Position numbers and translations under genes: made by a program. Positions 49,525-51,442 of a stretch of DNA of 51,442 nucleotides are shown piece by piece. The stretch covers positions 1 to 51,442 of the forward strand of contig JALELB010000004.1 of NCBI GenBank assembly GCA_022768805.1, written 5' to 3'. Source of the stretch: Ruminococcus sp. (lineage in GTDB: Bacteria; Bacillota; Clostridia; Oscillospirales; Ruminococcaceae). Within the stretch, counting starts at the first letter, position 1. Every line of letters begins with the position of its first letter. The notes under the pieces are model-generated. The model had not been told where the DNA came from. It was given only the letters and a program-made list of their open reading frames with translations, and searched no databases.

Positions 49525-51442
49525 TCAGTTGCAGGAGTTGTACAGTGTACCGCCCTTGAGCTCCTTGCCGTTTGCGGCAAACATCTCGGAAACGGTCACA
49601 ATCTGCCAACCCTGGGACTTCAGGTAGGGCGCCAGATACTCTATTGCGGTTGCAGTAGAATCATAGGTCTCATGGCACAGTACAACGGCGTTATCCAGTG
49701 TGCCGTTGTTCATGGCCGTGGTGATCTTGCTGATGATCTGGTCGCTGGTGGCGCCGTTCCAGTCTCCGGTGTCAATGCTGCAGTTAATCAGTGAAACATC
49801 ACTCAACGCAGACTTTACCGTGTCATTCACGCTCAGATACGGGGGACGGATCAGCGGAGCGGTACCCTGACCGGTAATGGCCTTGATCTTGTTGGAGGTA
49901 TCGTCGTATTCCTTGCGGATCTCCGCTGCGGACAGATTGGTCAGATACGGGTGGGAAGTGGAGTGGTTTGCAATTTCCATACCCAGGTCAAATGCCCGCT
50001 TGATCTCACCCTGGTTATTGGCGTTAATCCAGTTGCCTACATAGAAGAAGGTTGCGTGGAAGCCTGCGTTTGCAATGGCGTTCTGGATGCGGATGGAGGT
50101 GTCTGTGGAAGCAGTGCCCACTGCGCCGTCGTCAAAGGAAATGGCAACCATGGGCTTGGACTTGTCGATCCAGGAAATATCTACAGTGCCGGCAGAAGCG
50201 ATTTCTCCTACCACACCGCCGCCGGTGACAACGGAGGATGCGGTGCCGGAGGCTGCTGCAACAACCTCGTCCAGGTAGAGATCGGTGGTGCTGTCTACAG
50301 CTTCCACATAGATCAACAGATTTGTCGCACCGGCAGGAATGGTATAGGACTTGTTCTCCAGCTTGGTCCATGTCCGGTCTGCCGCATCAACGGAAACGAT
50401 GGTGTCATATGCAGTTTCACCGCTTGCATCGGTGTACTGCAGGGTCAGCCGAAGCTCCTGGGTAGTGCCGCTTGCCTGCAGGGCAGCTGCGCTGAAGCTG
50501 TAGCTGCTGCCGGGAAGAAAGGTCTTGCTGTCCAGCGTGTATGCTGCGCCCTGCCAGGTGTCGGTTCTACCACTGATATGCAGGGACTTGCTGCCGGCAT
50601 AATAGGTTGCTGCATCAGTAGACAGCGTGGTATCTCCTCTGGAGGTCCAGCCGTCTGTTCCTGTTTCAAACGTACTCGTGAAATATCCGGACTCAGAGGG
50701 AGTCACGGGGTTGCTGCCGGAGGAGCCACCTGCTTTGAATACGCTTCTGATGAAATTGTACATCAGGGGTACCACGCAGCTGGCGTCATGACCGCCGCCC
50801 TGGATTTCCTGCCAGATATGATCCTGCTGGTTCGTGGTCAGGATATTGTGATAGCTCTGGGGGAAGGTGCCCACAACGGTGTCATTGGTTCCGCCGGTAA
50901 TCATCAGCACATAGGGATTGTATGCGGCGTCCTTGATCCGGAATTCGCTTTCAGACATGCAGCCCGGGTGATCCATGAAGGAATCCTTACCGGGTGTAAC
51001 GCCGGGTGCCGGGCATGCAGCGCCGATATAGCCGAACAGATCCGGACGGCTGACGCCGATATACAGGGACTCTCTGCCGCCCATGGAGAAACCGGTGATG
51101 GCGGTATTCTCCCGGCCGGTCTTGATGGAATAGTTCTTTTCCATATAGGGCATCAGGTCCTTGGTCAGATCGTCCAGGAAGGCGTCATACTTCTTGGTTT
51201 CCTCCAGGGTGATGCCGGAACATTGATCCGTATCCTTGCTGGTGTACATTGCAGTAAAGACAATAATCATCTGCTCTGCTTCGCCGCTCTTGGCCAGATT
51301 GCCTGCCATGGTGCGGATCTTCATGCTATCGTCCAGCATGGAGTTGTGATCCCCGAAAATGCCGTGGTTCACATACATTACCGGGTAGGTTTTATTCTCG
51401 GAATAGCCTGCTGGCAGCAGAACATTTGCCTTCTTGTTCTTG
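49525..51442 (-). CDS. Trimodular polysaccharide esterase/deacetylase (CE1-like, CBM-like, CE4), 5' end missing
   Basis: The frame is open to the right edge; about 638 residues are visible and the N-terminus is outside. Order: (1) an esterase-D/CE1-like domain (ANVLLPAGYSENKTYPVMY at the edge; nucleophile in GFSMGGRES; GGTNDTVVG; His in QGGGHDASC), typical of feruloyl or acetyl-xylan esterases; (2) a beta-sandwich carbohydrate-binding-like module (STFETGTDGWTSRGDTTLS to TTDLYLDEVV), CBM22/CBM4-9-like; (3) a NodB/CE4 deacetylase with AISFDDGA, NHSTSHP, IRPPYLS, SIDTGDWNG and VVLCHET, all five motifs present. No dockerin at the C-terminus. Likely a secreted xylan-debranching enzyme. Confidence 0.9.
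   Translation of the reverse strand, partial: KNKKANVLLPAGYSENKTYPVMYVNHGIFGDHNSMLDDSMKIRTMAGNLAKSGEAEQMIIVFTAMYTSKDTDQCSGITLEETKKYDAFLDDLTKDLMPYMEKNYSIKTGRENTAITGFSMGGRESLYIGVSRPDLFGYIGAACPAPGVTPGKDSFMDHPGCMSESEFRIKDAAYNPYVLMITGGTNDTVVGTFPQSYHNILTTNQQDHIWQEIQGGGHDASCVVPLMYNFIRSVFKAGGSSGSNPVTPSESGYFTSTFETGTDGWTSRGDTTLSTDAATYYAGSKSLHISGRTDTWQGAAYTLDSKTFLPGSSYSFSAAALQASGTTQELRLTLQYTDASGETAYDTIVSVDAADRTWTKLENKSYTIPAGATNLLIYVEAVDSTTDLYLDEVVAAASGTASSVVTGGGVVGEIASAGTVDISWIDKSKPMVAISFDDGAVGTASTDTSIRIQNAIANAGFHATFFYVGNWINANNQGEIKRAFDLGMEIANHSTSHPYLTNLSAAEIRKEYDDTSNKIKAITGQGTAPLIRPPYLSVNDTVKSALSDVSLINCSIDTGDWNGATSDQIISKITTAMNNGTLDNAVVLCHETYDSTATAIEYLAPYLKSQGWQIVTVSEMFAANGKELKGGTLYNSCN

Overview
The window reads as chromosomal DNA of a strictly anaerobic, moderately GC-rich Firmicute, most likely a fibre-degrading Ruminococcus-type Oscillospirales/Ruminococcaceae bacterium. 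This is inferred from gene content, not from any search. The signs are oxygen-defence proteins of anaerobes (reverse rubrerythrin, rubredoxin), a class III ribonucleotide reductase, Gram-positive regulatory sites (CIRCE, a Bacillus-type LexA box), Firmicute gene order (holB-ricT, glmU-pth-mfd), and several secreted carbohydrate-binding or carbohydrate-cleaving proteins. I see no rRNA, tRNA, CRISPR array, insertion sequence or integrase.

Layout. 1-626: 5' part of GTP-dependent PEP carboxykinase. 794-2519: a Crp/Fnr-type regulator divergent from a reverse rubrerythrin / BFD-like [2Fe-2S] protein / rubredoxin set, with a perfect 18-bp dyad between them. 2632-3909: a DUF1015 protein. 4077-5884: an isolated three-gene cassette resembling phage tail or baseplate genes. 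5917-10218 (minus): an operon of sigma-region-4-like protein, Orn/Lys/Arg decarboxylase family protein, holB, ricT and queH, behind a strong promoter whose start region carries a near-perfect LexA box. 10503-12401: htpG under a perfect CIRCE element.

12493-23737 (minus): an eight-gene operon with a very large solute-binding protein, two separate pairs of sugar-type ABC permeases, an NHL/TPR membrane-anchored protein, a Yip1-family membrane protein and a DUF5696 protein. It has one promoter and one terminator and no ATPase gene. This is the best candidate in the window for an uncharacterised system, probably surface handling and import of a glycan.

24107-32089 and beyond: an orphan oligopeptide-binding lipoprotein, nrdD-nrdG with NrdR-like boxes, an IscR-like Rrf2 regulator overlapping mnmA, a small exported protein, and a GtrB-like glycosyltransferase with a large polytopic membrane partner (to 34470). 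34645-36250: two secreted proteins with carbohydrate-binding-like beta-sandwich regions and low-complexity linkers. 36421-41910: glmU, pth and mfd in one transcription unit. 41911-42546: a 636-bp gene-free, strand-asymmetric, hairpin-rich region. 42547-51442: an unknown protein, a Cthe_2159-like beta-helix lipoprotein, an M24 aminopeptidase, NADP-type glutamate dehydrogenase, an AraC regulator, and a trimodular esterase (esterase D/CE1-like, carbohydrate-binding-like, NodB/CE4) cut by the window end.

Promoters listed are visual matches to the housekeeping -35/-10 consensus, mostly with 17-bp spacing. Start codons were chosen from ribosome binding site placement and family alignment from memory.
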